Positions 18,556-27,308 of a stretch of 64,000 bases of DNA are shown here, piece by piece. The stretch comes from Streptomyces umbrinus. GTDB taxonomy: Bacteria > Actinomycetota > Actinomycetes > Streptomycetales > Streptomycetaceae. A model generated the notes under the pieces. The model made no database searches. It had not been told where the DNA came from and saw nothing but the letters and a program-made list of their open reading frames with translations. The position numbers were made by a program, and so were the translations under genes. Within the stretch, counting starts at the first letter, position 1; each line of letters begins with the position of its first letter. The stretch spans positions 11,755,501-11,819,500 of the forward strand of contig NZ_JAUSZI010000002.1 of assembly GCF_030817415.1 (NCBI RefSeq), written 5' to 3'.

Positions 18556-19038
18556 TCATTTCCTGGGAATTGCACCGTACGCAGGGCGTCCCGCTATGGC
18601 CTCGTGCTGGAAGTGCTGGAAGTTGGTGAGAGCAAACCAGCCGCAGGGCTCGACCCGACCGGGAAGCACGTCGTCGTTCTCGTCCACGTAGCCGTCGGTG
18701 CTGGCGTCGTAGAAGCAGTGCCGCTTCAGCAGGTGCGTGGGTTCCAGGTCTTCGTGGGCCACGGTCCGGAAATACCCCTTGTTCCATGCCCAGTTGATGG
18801 TGAAGAAGGGAGGCATGAGTAGCCGGTCCGGAGTCAGCACTCCCGGATCCGGCTCCGGAGCTTCGGCGGGAACGTCGGAGAGGTAGGCGAGGATGCCGCC
18901 GGGGAACCTGCCTCGTGGACCACTCTCACCGATCTTGACGATTCTGCCGAACCGGTACGCGGAGGCCTCCAGCCGGAGCGCAAACACGTCGCCCACGTGG
19001 TGCGAGCGACGCTGCCCCTTCATCTTCTTCAACGGCAT
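18556..19038 (-). CDS. Imm26-like immunity protein
   Basis: This 160-residue protein resembles the Imm26 family of bacterial polymorphic-toxin immunity proteins. The family start is GDVFALRLEASAYRFGRIVK, followed by aromatic-rich strands (PFFTINWAWNKGYF) and FYDASTDGYVDENDDVLPG. No matching toxin gene is visible in the window; an IS630 copy lies directly upstream. I use the ATG at 19038, with AAAGGAG 12 bases before it, in preference to a TTG at 19074. The family call needs a profile search. Confidence 0.6.
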   Translation of the reverse strand: MPLKKMKGQRRSHHVGDVFALRLEASAYRFGRIVKIGESGPRGRFPGGILAYLSDVPAEAPEPDPGVLTPDRLLMPPFFTINWAWNKGYFRTVAHEDLEPTHLLKRHCFYDASTDGYVDENDDVLPGRVEPCGWFALTNFQHFQHEAIAGRPAYGAIPRK

Positions 19039-19109
19039 GACGAAGCGCGCTCCTTTGACGAATGCGCGCCCCAATTCCCCGGAAACGGCCAGAGGGCGCG
19101 ACCGAGATC

Positions 19110-20150
19110 ATGGCAACGACGGCGAGCGGTTCGTGCGGGGTGAGAAGACCTCGGTGATCGCGAAGGATTTGCGGGTGAGCGAGCGGTCGGTGGAGCGGTG
19201 GCGTCGTGCCTGGCGCGAGGGTGGAGCGACGGCGCTGGCGTCCTCAGGCCCGGCGAAATCGCCCAAAATATCCGAGGCGCAGTTCGCCGTGCTGGAGGAG
19301 GAACTCGGCAGGGGGCCGGCCGCGCGCGGCTGGGAAGACCAGCGGTGGACGCTGGAACGCGTCAAGACGGCGATCGCCCGCAAGTTCCATGTCACCTGCT
19401 CGATCTCGGGGGTGTGGCGGCTGCTGCACCGGCACGGCTGGTCCTGGCAGAGCCCGGCCCGCCGGGCGCTCGAGCGCGACGAACTCGCCGTGGGGTTGTG
19501 GAAGAAAGACGTGTGGCCGCAGGTGGAAGCACCGCGGCGGCGCTCGGGGCCTGCATCCTCTTCGAGGACGAGGCCGGGTTCGCGATGACGCCGCCGCATG
19601 CCCGAACCTGGAGCCGGCGCGGACGCACTCCCGTGGTGCGGGTCCGTGGCCGGTCCCGGCGTCGGATCTCGATCGCCGCGCTGGCCTGCTACAAGCCCGG
19701 CGAGAGGTCCCGGCTTATCTACCGTCCGCGCTTCCACCTGCCCTGGAAGGGCGCCCGCAAGAGCTTCGCCTGGACCGACTACCGCGACCTCGCCGTCCGC
19801 GCTCACCTGCAGCTCGGCGCCCCCATCGTTCTGGTCTGGGACAATCTGAACACTCACCGGGCAGCTGGGATGCGCCAATACGCCGCTGACCACGACTGGC
19901 TCACCATCTGCCAGCTCCCCAGTTACGCACCCGATCTCAACCCGGTGGAAGGGATCTGGTCGTTACTTCGGCGCGGAGCCCTGGCCAACGTCGCCTTCAC
20001 CGACCCCGACCCCGACCACCTCACCCGCACCCTGCGCCGGGCACTGAGCCAGATCCAGCGCCGCCCCGACCTCATCGACGGCTGCCTGACAGAGAACCGG
20101 ACTGACCATCACCCCAAATCTGACGCTAATACGAAAAGCTTCAGTACCCG
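19110..20150 (+). mobile_element. IS630-family transposase, frameshifted, 5' truncated
   Basis: The N-terminal part (EKTSVIAKDLRVSERSVERW, HTH domain; about 19119-19520) is in one frame. The catalytic part (ILFEDEAGF with the first Asp, VWDNLNTHR with the second Asp, PDLNPVEGIWS with Glu; about 19540-20110) is in the -1 frame. The shift falls between about 19505 and 19560. IS630 elements can use programmed frameshifting, but no clear slippery heptamer is seen there. The 5' end is missing and the C-terminus is also shifted by an indel, so I consider the copy dead. Confidence 0.8.
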
Positions 20151-20812
20151 TGAACCGGCTGCCCGTGAGGGCATGACGGCCGCATACAAGACACAGGGGC
20201 CGGCTGGCTCAGGGAGCGACTCCCGTCGGCCGGCCGCACCCATGTCGCGGGCGCGCCCCGGGGCCAGGCCATCGCATGCGGGACGACCCGAAGGGCGCAC
20301 TTCCCGCGCGCTGCCGACTCCGAGCGCTCCACTGTTCGGGTGACGTGACGTCAACATGCTTGTCAACGACGTGGTGCAAATGGGTTACTTTACGTATCCG
20401 AACAGGTGGGCCGCCCGTCCCTCCACAGGAGAGTGGCAGCTGGCCCACCGTCGGCCCCAGGGACGGCGTTCCAGGCCGGGGTTCGGCTGCCGTCCTGACC
20501 GTTTTCCTGAGTGCCCGCAGAGGCAGCGGTTTCCGGCCGACGTGTTCTTCCCTCACCACTGTTTCGATCGGCCTGAGCGGGAGGGCCGTCCGCGTTCTCG
20601 ACGACAGAGCGCTGGCCCCTTCCCAGGCCCATAGGCCGATGTGGCCACATCGGCTGATCGGGCTCCCGGGCGGCTGTGAGCCGCCGACTCCAGGTCCCGG
20701 CAAGAAAATCCACGGCAGCGCCCACTGATCGCTGACGAGCGTCGGTGAGCACGGGCCGCCGAGGACAGACCGTTCCTACGCACATCCAGTCCGTCCGAGC
20801 AGGAGGCACATC
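20151..20812. other. 660-bp gap between IS630 and a hypothetical gene
   Basis: I see no gene here. Short frames exist on both strands without family resemblance. A stretch with lower GC (20350-20400) precedes the hypothetical gene at 20813 and may hold its promoter. Confidence 0.3.
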
Positions 20813-21223
20813 ATGCCTTTCATCCAGCAGAGCACATCGGGCCCAGTGGCAGGCTCCGCCGAGTACTTCGTCCCCATCACGGTCACCGGCGAGCAAACCG
20901 CCACACTGCTGCCCGGTGAAACCGCAGACGTCACCCTCACCTTCACCAACCCGAACAGCAATGTAAGGGCCCAACTGACCTCCATTGCCGTCGGCGAAGT
21001 CGTTGTCGACACCGTGGCGAACGCCGACGACATGACGTACTGCCACGATCAGATCGAACTGTCCACAGCCGGCGTGGGCCCCCTGCCCACGCTTGACCTC
21101 AGTCAGGCCAACCTGCCATTCGTGCTGGCTGCCGCTGTGAAGTTGAAGGAAGACTCCGACATCCGCTGTCAAGGGATGACGTTTCACACCACGTGGACGG
21201 TCCAGGCCCAGGCCATCCGCTGA
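20813..21223 (+). CDS. hypothetical protein with beta-rich composition
   Basis: This is a 136-residue protein that I do not recognise. It is rich in Thr and Val (ATLLPGETADVTLTFTNPNS) and looks like a beta-sandwich, as in Ig-like or tail-associated proteins. There is no signal peptide and no membrane segment. The ATG has CAGGAGG 5 bases before it, which is strong evidence of translation. The codon pattern is that of a real gene. It lies alone between IS630 fragments. Confidence 0.65.
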   Translation: MPFIQQSTSGPVAGSAEYFVPITVTGEQTATLLPGETADVTLTFTNPNSNVRAQLTSIAVGEVVVDTVANADDMTYCHDQIELSTAGVGPLPTLDLSQANLPFVLAAAVKLKEDSDIRCQGMTFHTTWTVQAQAIR

Positions 21224-21539
21224 GCGCGGTCCTCATCACCTACGCCATCGAATGAGCCGGGCGATGGACTGCATCCCGGCGTAAACCGAAGGTCTGGCGC
21301 GCGGCGTCACTCCCAGTATCCAGCGACAGGTCTGTTGATCGTCCACAGGAGATACGTGCCTGAGCCCGGTTCAACCGCCGCCGAAAGGGGTGCGGGAGGC
21401 CCCCCACAGACGCCACTGCCAAGGACCAGCCGCGGTCCGCAGCGCGCAGCTGGAGACCGCCGTCACGCTGCGCAGGCGGCTGCGTTCACGGCACCAGATC
21501 GCCGCCGCGCTCATGTCGGAAGTCGCTTTCGCCGACGGT

Positions 21540-21592
21540 TCCACCGACCGCTCGCTCACCCGCAAATCCTTCGCGATCACCGAGGTCTTCTC
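21540..21592 (-). repeat. 53-bp IS630 fragment, inverted copy of 19142-19194
   Basis: The 53 bases are the exact reverse complement of 19142-19194 and encode EKTSVIAKDLRVSERSV on the minus strand. Upstream the minus strand shows only REKTSV after unrelated sequence, so this is a truncated IS630 5' end. The sequence at 21224-21539, before it, shows no gene that I can name. Confidence 0.85.
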
Positions 21593-21668
21593 GCGTATCG
21601 CATACAACCGGCGTAGCGCAGGGATCATCCCCCGACACCAACCCGAAAACCTCAGTAACGGTAGTTCG

Positions 21669-22450
21669 TTAAATCCGGCGGTAGAGGTCAATGCCGTGTC
21701 CGGTGGTGACCGCGTCGATCAGGGCCTGGAGCTCGGAGGGCGGGTCTTTGTCCGTCCAGGCTCGCCACCATTGGTTGAGAGTGACGGCGGGGGCGAGCCA
21801 GGAACGGATCGCCCGTAAGGCCCTGGGCCAGCAGGGCTGTTGGTGCTGGTGGGACAGGGCCGGCCCCCCTCTCTGGCTCCTCGCTGGGGCACAGGTCCGG
21901 CGCGGTGGCATCCACGGGGCCGGGTGGGGCGAACCATTGGTCCCAGCAGAAGGAGAAGGCGCAGTTGACGAGGGTCTGATGTCGTCGGATGGCACGGTCG
22001 GAACGGACTTGGAAGTCGGCCCAGCCGAGTTCGTCCTTGACCTGCTTGTAGCTCTGCTCGATCCACGGCCGCAGGCCGTAGAGGCGGACGATCTCGGCGA
22101 GGTCGGCCGGCGGGTGCGGGCTGGTGGCGGCGCAGGCTGCGTTGGGGTGGGGCAGGTTGGTGGCCAGGTACCAGGTGGACGTCTCGGGCAGGCTGGCCGG
22201 GTGGGTGGTGGCCACCACGAGCCGGATCACACCGTTGGGGCCCCGCCAGTCCAGCTGGGCGTCGGCGGCCCACCAGGTCGCGGTGCGTCCGTTGCGGAAG
22301 GTGCGGGTCACCGGCTGCCAGTCGCCGCTCTGTTCCGGGCCGTGCCAGGCGAGTTCGCGGGCGGCGTCGACGGGCCGGAAGGCGTCCTTGTACTGCCAGG
22401 TGCCGTGGCCGCGTTTGAGGGCCATCACGAACGGCATGCGGGCGTCGGAC
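21669..22450 (-). pseudogene. IS701-family transposase, C-terminal half (split by IS3)
   Basis: This is the C-terminal half of an IS701-type DDE transposase, read from 22450 down to 21669. Key blocks are ARMPFVMALKRGHGTWQYKD, GLRPWIEQSYKQVKDELGW (the catalytic Glu is in IEQSYK) and, after a frameshift near 21880, TLNQWWRAWTDKDPPSELQA LIDAVTTG. The other half lies at 23774-24419. The IS3 insertion and two frameshifts make it dead. Confidence 0.85.
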
Positions 22451-22538
22451 TGAGGTTCCCCCTGCCGGTCGGACAGCTTGATACTGGGACGGATGGTCCC
22501 GGAGGAAGCAGTCACAGGTAGTGAGCCAGAAGAGCAAC

Positions 22539-22826
22539 ATGAGTAAGCGGTACACGGCCGAGTTCAAGCGGGACGCGGTCGCCTTGGCGTTGTCCTCGGA
22601 GAAGACGGTCACCGAGGTGGCGAGTGATCTGGGCGTGAGTCCGGAAGGGCTGCGCGGGTGGGTGAAGCAGGCGAAGATCGACCGCGGTGAGGGGCCCGCC
22701 GGGGCTTTGACCACTGCGGAGCGTGAGGGGCTGGTCCGGCTGCGGCGGAAGGTCCGCGAGCAGGAGGCCACGATCGAGGTTCTGGGAAAAGCGACCGCCT
22801 TCTTCGCTCAGGACAAGATGAGGTAG
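22539..22826 (+). CDS. IS3-family transposase OrfA
   Basis: This is the N-terminal DNA-binding half of the transposase, about 95 residues. It holds a helix-turn-helix (KRDAVALALSSEKTVTEVAS, then LGVSPEGLRGWVKQAK) and a leucine-zipper-like tail (EGLVRLRRKVREQEATIEVL). I chose the ATG at 22539 (MSKRYTAEFK). The reading frame ends at 22826. Before that, GGGAAAA at 22784-22790 allows a -1 shift into OrfB. Confidence 0.88.
   Translation: MSKRYTAEFKRDAVALALSSEKTVTEVASDLGVSPEGLRGWVKQAKIDRGEGPAGALTTAEREGLVRLRRKVREQEATIEVLGKATAFFAQDKMR
22784..22790 (+). other. -1 frameshift slippery heptamer GGGAAAA
   Basis: In the OrfA frame the codons are GGA AAA preceded by G, which is the canonical X XXY YYZ arrangement. 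A -1 slip moves to codons beginning AGC GAC CGC, and the new frame is open into OrfB without a stop. This is the usual way IS3 elements make the full transposase OrfAB. Confidence 0.8.
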
Positions 22827-23740
22827 GCACCGCGGCACGGTGTCACCTCATCGATGCGGAGAAGGCATCGGAGGGGAATCTCGCAGGTCACAGCGTTGCG
22901 TTTCTGTGCCGTGTGCTGGGGGTGTCCCGTTCCACCTACTACGCGCACAGGGCGGCAGGGCCGGCCCGGGCGGTGCGGGAGCGGGCCGAGGAGGTGCTGG
23001 TGGGCGAGATCCGGGTGCTGCATGCCGGATCTCGCGGTGCCTACGGGGCCCCGCGTGTCCACGCCGCCCTGCGGCGGGCCGGGCGGGCGGTGAACTCCAA
23101 GAAGGTCGAGCGGCTGATGCGCAAACACCGGATCGCCGGGATCACCCGCCGCCGGCGTCGGGGCCTGACCCGGCAGGCGAAGCGGGCGGTGTTCGCGCTC
23201 GACCTGATCGGCCGGGACTTCACCGCACCCCGGCCCGGGATGCGCTTGGTCGGAGACATGACCGAACTTGTCACGCTGGAAGGCAAGTTGTATCTGGCGA
23301 CCTGCATCGATCTCGCGACGCGGGAGGTGGTCGGCTGGGCGATGGCCGACCACCACCGCGCCGAGCTGCCGGTCGCTGCCCTGCGGATGGCGGCCGGGCG
23401 TGGCGGCCTGGAGTACCGCTGCATCATGCACACGGATCGCGGCAGTGAATACACGAGTGACGAATTCCGCACCGAAATAGGCAAGTTGCGCATGAGGCAG
23501 TCGATGGGACGCGTCGGCTCTTGTTACGATAACGCCGCCGCGGAAAGCTGGTTCGCCATCCTGAAAGCGGAGATCGGGACGACCGTGTGGGAGACCCGCG
23601 AGGCGGCCCGGGCCGACGTTTTCCGCTACATCGAGGTCGAGTACAACCGCAGCCGACTCCGTCGGCACCCCGACTACGGGTACGTCACCCCGCTCGAAAC
23701 GAGATCCCTGCTCAGGCAGAACCTCGCCCCGGCAGCGTAA
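22790..23740 (+). CDS. IS3-family transposase OrfB (reached by frameshift)
   Basis: This is the catalytic part. The HTH_21 region includes VGTAARCHLIDAEKASEGNL. The rve integrase core has the DDE residues in LVGDMTELVTLEG (first Asp), CIMHTDRGSEYTSDEF (second Asp) and YDNAAAESWFAILKAEIG (Glu). The frame is open from the slippery heptamer to the stop, so OrfAB can be made as one protein. The first independent start would be near 22913. The gene appears intact and the element may still be active. Confidence 0.88.
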   Translation, partial: SDRLLRSGQDEVGTAARCHLIDAEKASEGNLAGHSVAFLCRVLGVSRSTYYAHRAAGPARAVRERAEEVLVGEIRVLHAGSRGAYGAPRVHAALRRAGRAVNSKKVERLMRKHRIAGITRRRRRGLTRQAKRAVFALDLIGRDFTAPRPGMRLVGDMTELVTLEGKLYLATCIDLATREVVGWAMADHHRAELPVAALRMAAGRGGLEYRCIMHTDRGSEYTSDEFRTEIGKLRMRQSMGRVGSCYDNAAAESWFAILKAEIGTTVWETREAARADVFRYIEVEYNRSRLRRHPDYGYVTPLETRSLLRQNLAPAA

Positions 23741-23773
23741 ACACCCGCTGTCCAGTTCGCGGGGGGAACTTCA

Positions 23774-24419
23774 GACAGTTCGGCGCGGAAGGTGTTGTGG
23801 TCGCCGTAGGCGCAGTCGGCGACGACCGCCCGGAACACCACGCCGGCCGTCTTTGCCGCGCGGGCCAGGGCGGCCCCGATCTGCAGCTTGGTGCGAAAGG
23901 GCGGGTCGTTCTTCCCGCCGGGGAAGTGGTGGGCGGGGGTGTAGGGCACGGCATGCAGCGGGTAGTAGAGGCGTTCGTCGGCCCAGCAGGTGGTCACCGT
24001 GACCACGCCGCGGTCGATCTTCCCGACCGAGCCGAGGTACTGCTTGCCCACGTGCGCGGTCGCGCTGCCGTCCTTGCGGTCACGGAATCGTCGATGACCA
24101 GCACCCCGCCGTCATGCGGCGCGGTCGCCGGGTCGGCCAGCAACAGCTCAAGGTGGCGGGCGTTGATTTGCGCGCCGTCCCAGGTCGATTCGGACAGGAA
24201 GAACTGCAGGCGCTGCACGGCCGCATGGTGGGCACCCGCCACGGGCTCCGTGCCGGCCAGGCAGGTGAGCGTTTTGTTGCGGTCCCGGGGCAGCAACAGG
24301 CCGGCCAGGTATTCGCGAAACCCCCGCCGCTGGGCCAACGTCCCGAAGAGATCGTCGAAGCCGGCGGCGTACGCCTCCAGCGGGCCCGGTGCGGGCGGAC
24401 ACGGCAGCCGCTTCGTCAT
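23774..24419 (-). pseudogene. IS701-family transposase, N-terminal half
   Basis: This is the N-terminal half of the IS701 transposase, beginning at the ATG at 24419 (MTKRLPCPPAPGPLEAYAAG). It contains the first catalytic Asp in GGVLVIDDS. A single-base loss near 24080 (IDDS-G-DRKDG) changes frame; the rest continues in another frame as GKQYLGSVGKIDRGVVTVTT, then ADCAYGDHNTFRAELS. It joins the half at 21669-22450 across the IS3 insertion. Confidence 0.85.
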
Positions 24420-24454
24420 CTCAGGCTCCCCAGACCGTAGTTGACGCCTTCACC

Positions 24455-25141
24455 TCACGGCCTACTCCCGCACGAACCCGCCGTCAACAAACCACCGCTA
24501 GGTGCCGTGGCTGCGCAGTCCGAGCACGTTCGTTTGGGCCAGGCCTTGCGCACGCTGGGGTATGCGGCGGCGATCGGGGACAGCAGGGTCACGCCGGCCG
24601 CGGTGTAGGCGATGCTGGCGGCGGTGACCAGCACGGTCAGCAGCGGGCCGAGTGTGTCGCAGCCCAGGTGGCGCTTGCGCCCGATGTTCCGTTTGCCGGT
24701 GTCGGTGCCCTGGTCGGTGGGATGCGCGGTGGCGGAGGTTTTCACGGTCTGGGAGGCCAGCTCGCAGGCAGACGGCTCGGCTCCACGGCCTTCGGCCTCG
24801 CGGACCAGGCGCCGCAGCAGCCTTGTGAGCTGCTCGAACACCCCGTCCTGCTGCCACTTGGCGCAGTAGTTGTAGACCGTGGCCCACGGGGCGCAGTCGT
24901 GCGGCAGGTAGCGGCAGGGGACGCCGGTGCGGTCCACGTGGAGGGATCGCGTTCATGATCTGTCGCAGGTCGTGCAGGGGCGGGCGGTCGGTGTCCTGGC
25001 GTCACGGCGGCGCCGGGTCCGCCCGGCAGTGAGTACGGGTTCGATCAGCTCCGAGCGCTCGTCGGGCAGGTCGCTGGGGTAGCCGTCGCGCGGGGTCAGG
25101 TTTCCGATGTACCGCGCGGTGACCGGCCCGGCCAGGGGCAA
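24455..25141 (-). mobile_element. IS5-family transposase, frameshifted and 3' truncated
   Basis: The N-terminus (YPSDLPDERSELIEPVL, about 25090) and the central part (DRTGVPCRYLPHDCAPWATV YNYCAKWQQDGVFEQL, then IGRKRHLGCDTLGPLLTVL) are parts of an IS5 (DUF4096 + DDE) transposase. They lie in different frames, with shifts near 24960 and 25000. The catalytic end is missing; the sequence diverges near 24560. It is not active. Confidence 0.8.
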
Positions 25142-25304
25142 AGACCAAGGAGCCGGGCCGAGTTGGGATGAGACAGGAGGTGCCAGGACGAAACGGCTCG
25201 CTTCCGGCCCAGCGCAACCCAGCTGCTCACTGGCCTCTCCCGCCTCACTCCACTGGGTCTGCCCATACGCAATGTATCGGCGTGAAACAGCGCCAAGCGC
25301 TCAC

Positions 25305-26135
25305 TTAGAATTCCTCGTGCACATCCGGATCTCCGCCCATACGCTCATGGGCACGGTCGGCGATCGCGTGCATGTCCGCCGGGCTCAGCTCGAAGCCGAA
25401 GACGTCGAGATTCGCGCGCTGTCGCCCCGGATCCGACGACTTCGGGATCGGCACTGCCCCGAGCTGCGTGTGCCAGCGCAGGACCACCTGGCCCGGCGTC
25501 ACTCCGTGTGCCTCGGCGGTGCTGACGACGATGGGGTCGTCCAGGAGGCCGGAACCGCGGCCCAGCGGGCTCCAGCTCTCGGTCAGGATGCCCTTGGCGG
25601 TGTGGAAGGCCCGCAGTTCGTCCTGCGGGAAGTGAGGGTGCAGTTCGATCTGGTTGACGGAGGGCAGGATGCCGGTCTCCTTCTCCAGCCTCTCGATGTG
25701 CTCCGGCGTGAAGTTGGAGACGCCGATCGACCGCACGGGACCCTCCTCGCGCAGCTTGATCATGGCCCGCCAGGAGTCGACGTACTTGCCGACGCGGGGC
25801 AGCGGCCAGTGGATGAGATACAGGTCGACGTAGTCCAGGCCGAGCCGGGCGCGGGACTCCTCGAAGGAGGCCAGGGTCTCCTCATACCCGTGGTGCCGGC
25901 CCGGGAGCTTGGTCGTCACCACGATCTCCTCGCGGGGGACGCCGCTGCGGGCGACGCCGAGCCCGACACCGACCTCGTTGCGGTAGTTCGTCGCCGTGTC
26001 GACCAGGCGGTAGCCCAGACGCAGGCCCTCCGCCACCGCTCCTTCCGCCTCCGCGTCGCTCATGGGCCAGGTGCCCAGGCCGATCGCCGGGAACCTGGTG
26101 CCGTCGTTGAGCGTGTGTACCGGGATGCTGATCAC
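25305..26135 (-). CDS. aldo/keto reductase (AKR5-like)
   Basis: This is an NADPH-dependent oxidoreductase, predicted 276 residues. The catalytic tetrad is visible: Asp in LVDTATNYRNE and Tyr of that block, Lys in VVTTKLPG, and His in LYLIHWPLP. The NADPH-binding loop is VPIPKSS. I chose the GTG at 26135, in the context GGTAGTGATCAGC with GAAGGGAAGG upstream; starts further 5' have no site. The divergent gene at 26226 is a LacI regulator. The AKR may belong to the fructan or sugar module or be controlled by the regulator, but this is not shown. Confidence 0.88.
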   Translation of the reverse strand: MISIPVHTLNDGTRFPAIGLGTWPMSDAEAEGAVAEGLRLGYRLVDTATNYRNEVGVGLGVARSGVPREEIVVTTKLPGRHHGYEETLASFEESRARLGLDYVDLYLIHWPLPRVGKYVDSWRAMIKLREEGPVRSIGVSNFTPEHIERLEKETGILPSVNQIELHPHFPQDELRAFHTAKGILTESWSPLGRGSGLLDDPIVVSTAEAHGVTPGQVVLRWHTQLGAVPIPKSSDPGRQRANLDVFGFELSPADMHAIADRAHERMGGDPDVHEEF

Positions 26136-26225
26136 TACCGGACCTTCCCTTCGACTGTGTCGTCCCCCCAGCGTCACGGATAGGGTGAGCAGTGATCAAG
26201 TGCACGGGCGGGGAACCGGCGGGGG

Positions 26226-27308
26226 ATGAAGGCAGCGGACGGCATGGGCAGCAGTGAGGAGAAGCAGCCGGCAGGCCATGGACGCCCCACGTCCCGGGAC
26301 GTCGCGCGGCTCGCGGGCGTGTCGCACACCGCGGTCTCCTTCGTGTTCAACGGCCGGGCCGAGGGCAACCTCTCGCCGGCCACCCAGGAACGCATCCGCC
26401 AGGCCGCCGCCCAGCTCGGATACCGCCCCGATCCCGTCGCACGCGGACTGCGCCGCCGTCGTACGGCCGTGATCGGCCTGGTCACCGACGAGATCGCCTC
26501 CTCGCCCTTCGCCGGCCGGCTGCTGCGCGGCGCGATGGACACCGCCTGGGACCACGAGCACCTCGTCCTGACCGTCGACTCCGGAGGCGACCGTGCCAAG
26601 GAGGACGCCGCGGTCGCCGAGCTTCTCGACCGACGTGTGGACGGCATCATCTACGCCGCCTTCTCCCTGCGCCGCGTCCGCGTCCCCGAGGGCCTGCACC
26701 GCACCCATTCCGTCCTCGCCAACTGCGTTCCCGAGGACGGCTCGCTGCCTGCTGTCATCCCCGCCGAACGCGCCGGAGGCCGTATGGCCGCCCGTCTGCT
26801 CCTCGACGAGGGGCACCGCAGGATCGCCCACGTCGGGGGCCTCGACGACATCGCCTCGGTCGAGCGGCTGCGCGGCTTGCGTGACGCGCTGCGCGTTGAG
26901 GGGATCACCGTCCCCAATGAGTGGGTCGTGCGGACCGGCGGCGAGATCTCCGGCGGCTACGAGGGAGCGCTGCGGCTGCTCGACGGCGTGCCCGCCGACC
27001 GCCGCCCCACCGGGTTCTTCTGCTACAACGACCGCGTCGCCGCGGGCGCACTGCACGCCGCTGCCCGGCTCGGTATCACCGTCCCCGAAGATCTGTCCGT
27101 GGTCGGGTACGACGACCAGGAGCACATGGCCGCCTTCCTGTCCCCGCCCCTGACCACCGTCGCCCTCCCGCACCGGGCGATGGGCGAGGCGGCCACCCGG
27201 CTCCTCCTCGACGCCATCGAGACAGGCAAGACGCCGCCCGCGACGGTACGGCGCCTCGCCGGCCCGGTGATCAGCCGCTCGTCGGTGGGACCTGCTCCCA
27301 TCCGATGA
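26226..27308 (+). CDS. LacI-family transcriptional regulator
   Basis: This is a 360-residue regulator. The LacI HTH (TSRDVARLAGVSHTAVSFVF) sits near residue 22, with the hinge helix at LSPATQERIRQAAAQLGYRP. A sugar-binding periplasmic-binding-protein-like domain follows (AVIGLVTDEIASSPF onward; GYDDQEHMAAFLSPPLTTV). It probably controls fructan genes and acts on sites such as 31886-31899 and 31969-31982. It is convergent with the GH32 gene at 27271, and their ends overlap by 38 bp. Confidence 0.88.
   Translation: MKAADGMGSSEEKQPAGHGRPTSRDVARLAGVSHTAVSFVFNGRAEGNLSPATQERIRQAAAQLGYRPDPVARGLRRRRTAVIGLVTDEIASSPFAGRLLRGAMDTAWDHEHLVLTVDSGGDRAKEDAAVAELLDRRVDGIIYAAFSLRRVRVPEGLHRTHSVLANCVPEDGSLPAVIPAERAGGRMAARLLLDEGHRRIAHVGGLDDIASVERLRGLRDALRVEGITVPNEWVVRTGGEISGGYEGALRLLDGVPADRRPTGFFCYNDRVAAGALHAAARLGITVPEDLSVVGYDDQEHMAAFLSPPLTTVALPHRAMGEAATRLLLDAIETGKTPPATVRRLAGPVISRSSVGPAPIR

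Larger units (their letters stand above)
22451..23773 (+). mobile_element. IS3-family element with terminal repeats and 3-bp target duplication
   Basis: The element is 1323 bp. The left end is TGAGGTTCCCCCTGCC at 22451, and the right end is the inverse of TGAAGTTCCCCCCGCG, ending at 23773. Eleven of the first 12 bases match, and a further block GGACAGC is shared at both ends. GAC precedes the left end (22448-22450) and follows the right end (23774-23776), a 3-bp duplication typical of IS3. It carries orfA and orfB, both intact. Removing it restores the IS701 reading frame. Confidence 0.9.

Noticed and set aside
19505..19560. IS630 frameshift considered as programmed
   Set aside because: No canonical slippery heptamer was seen in the overlap, and the element also lacks its 5' end and has a shifted C-terminus.
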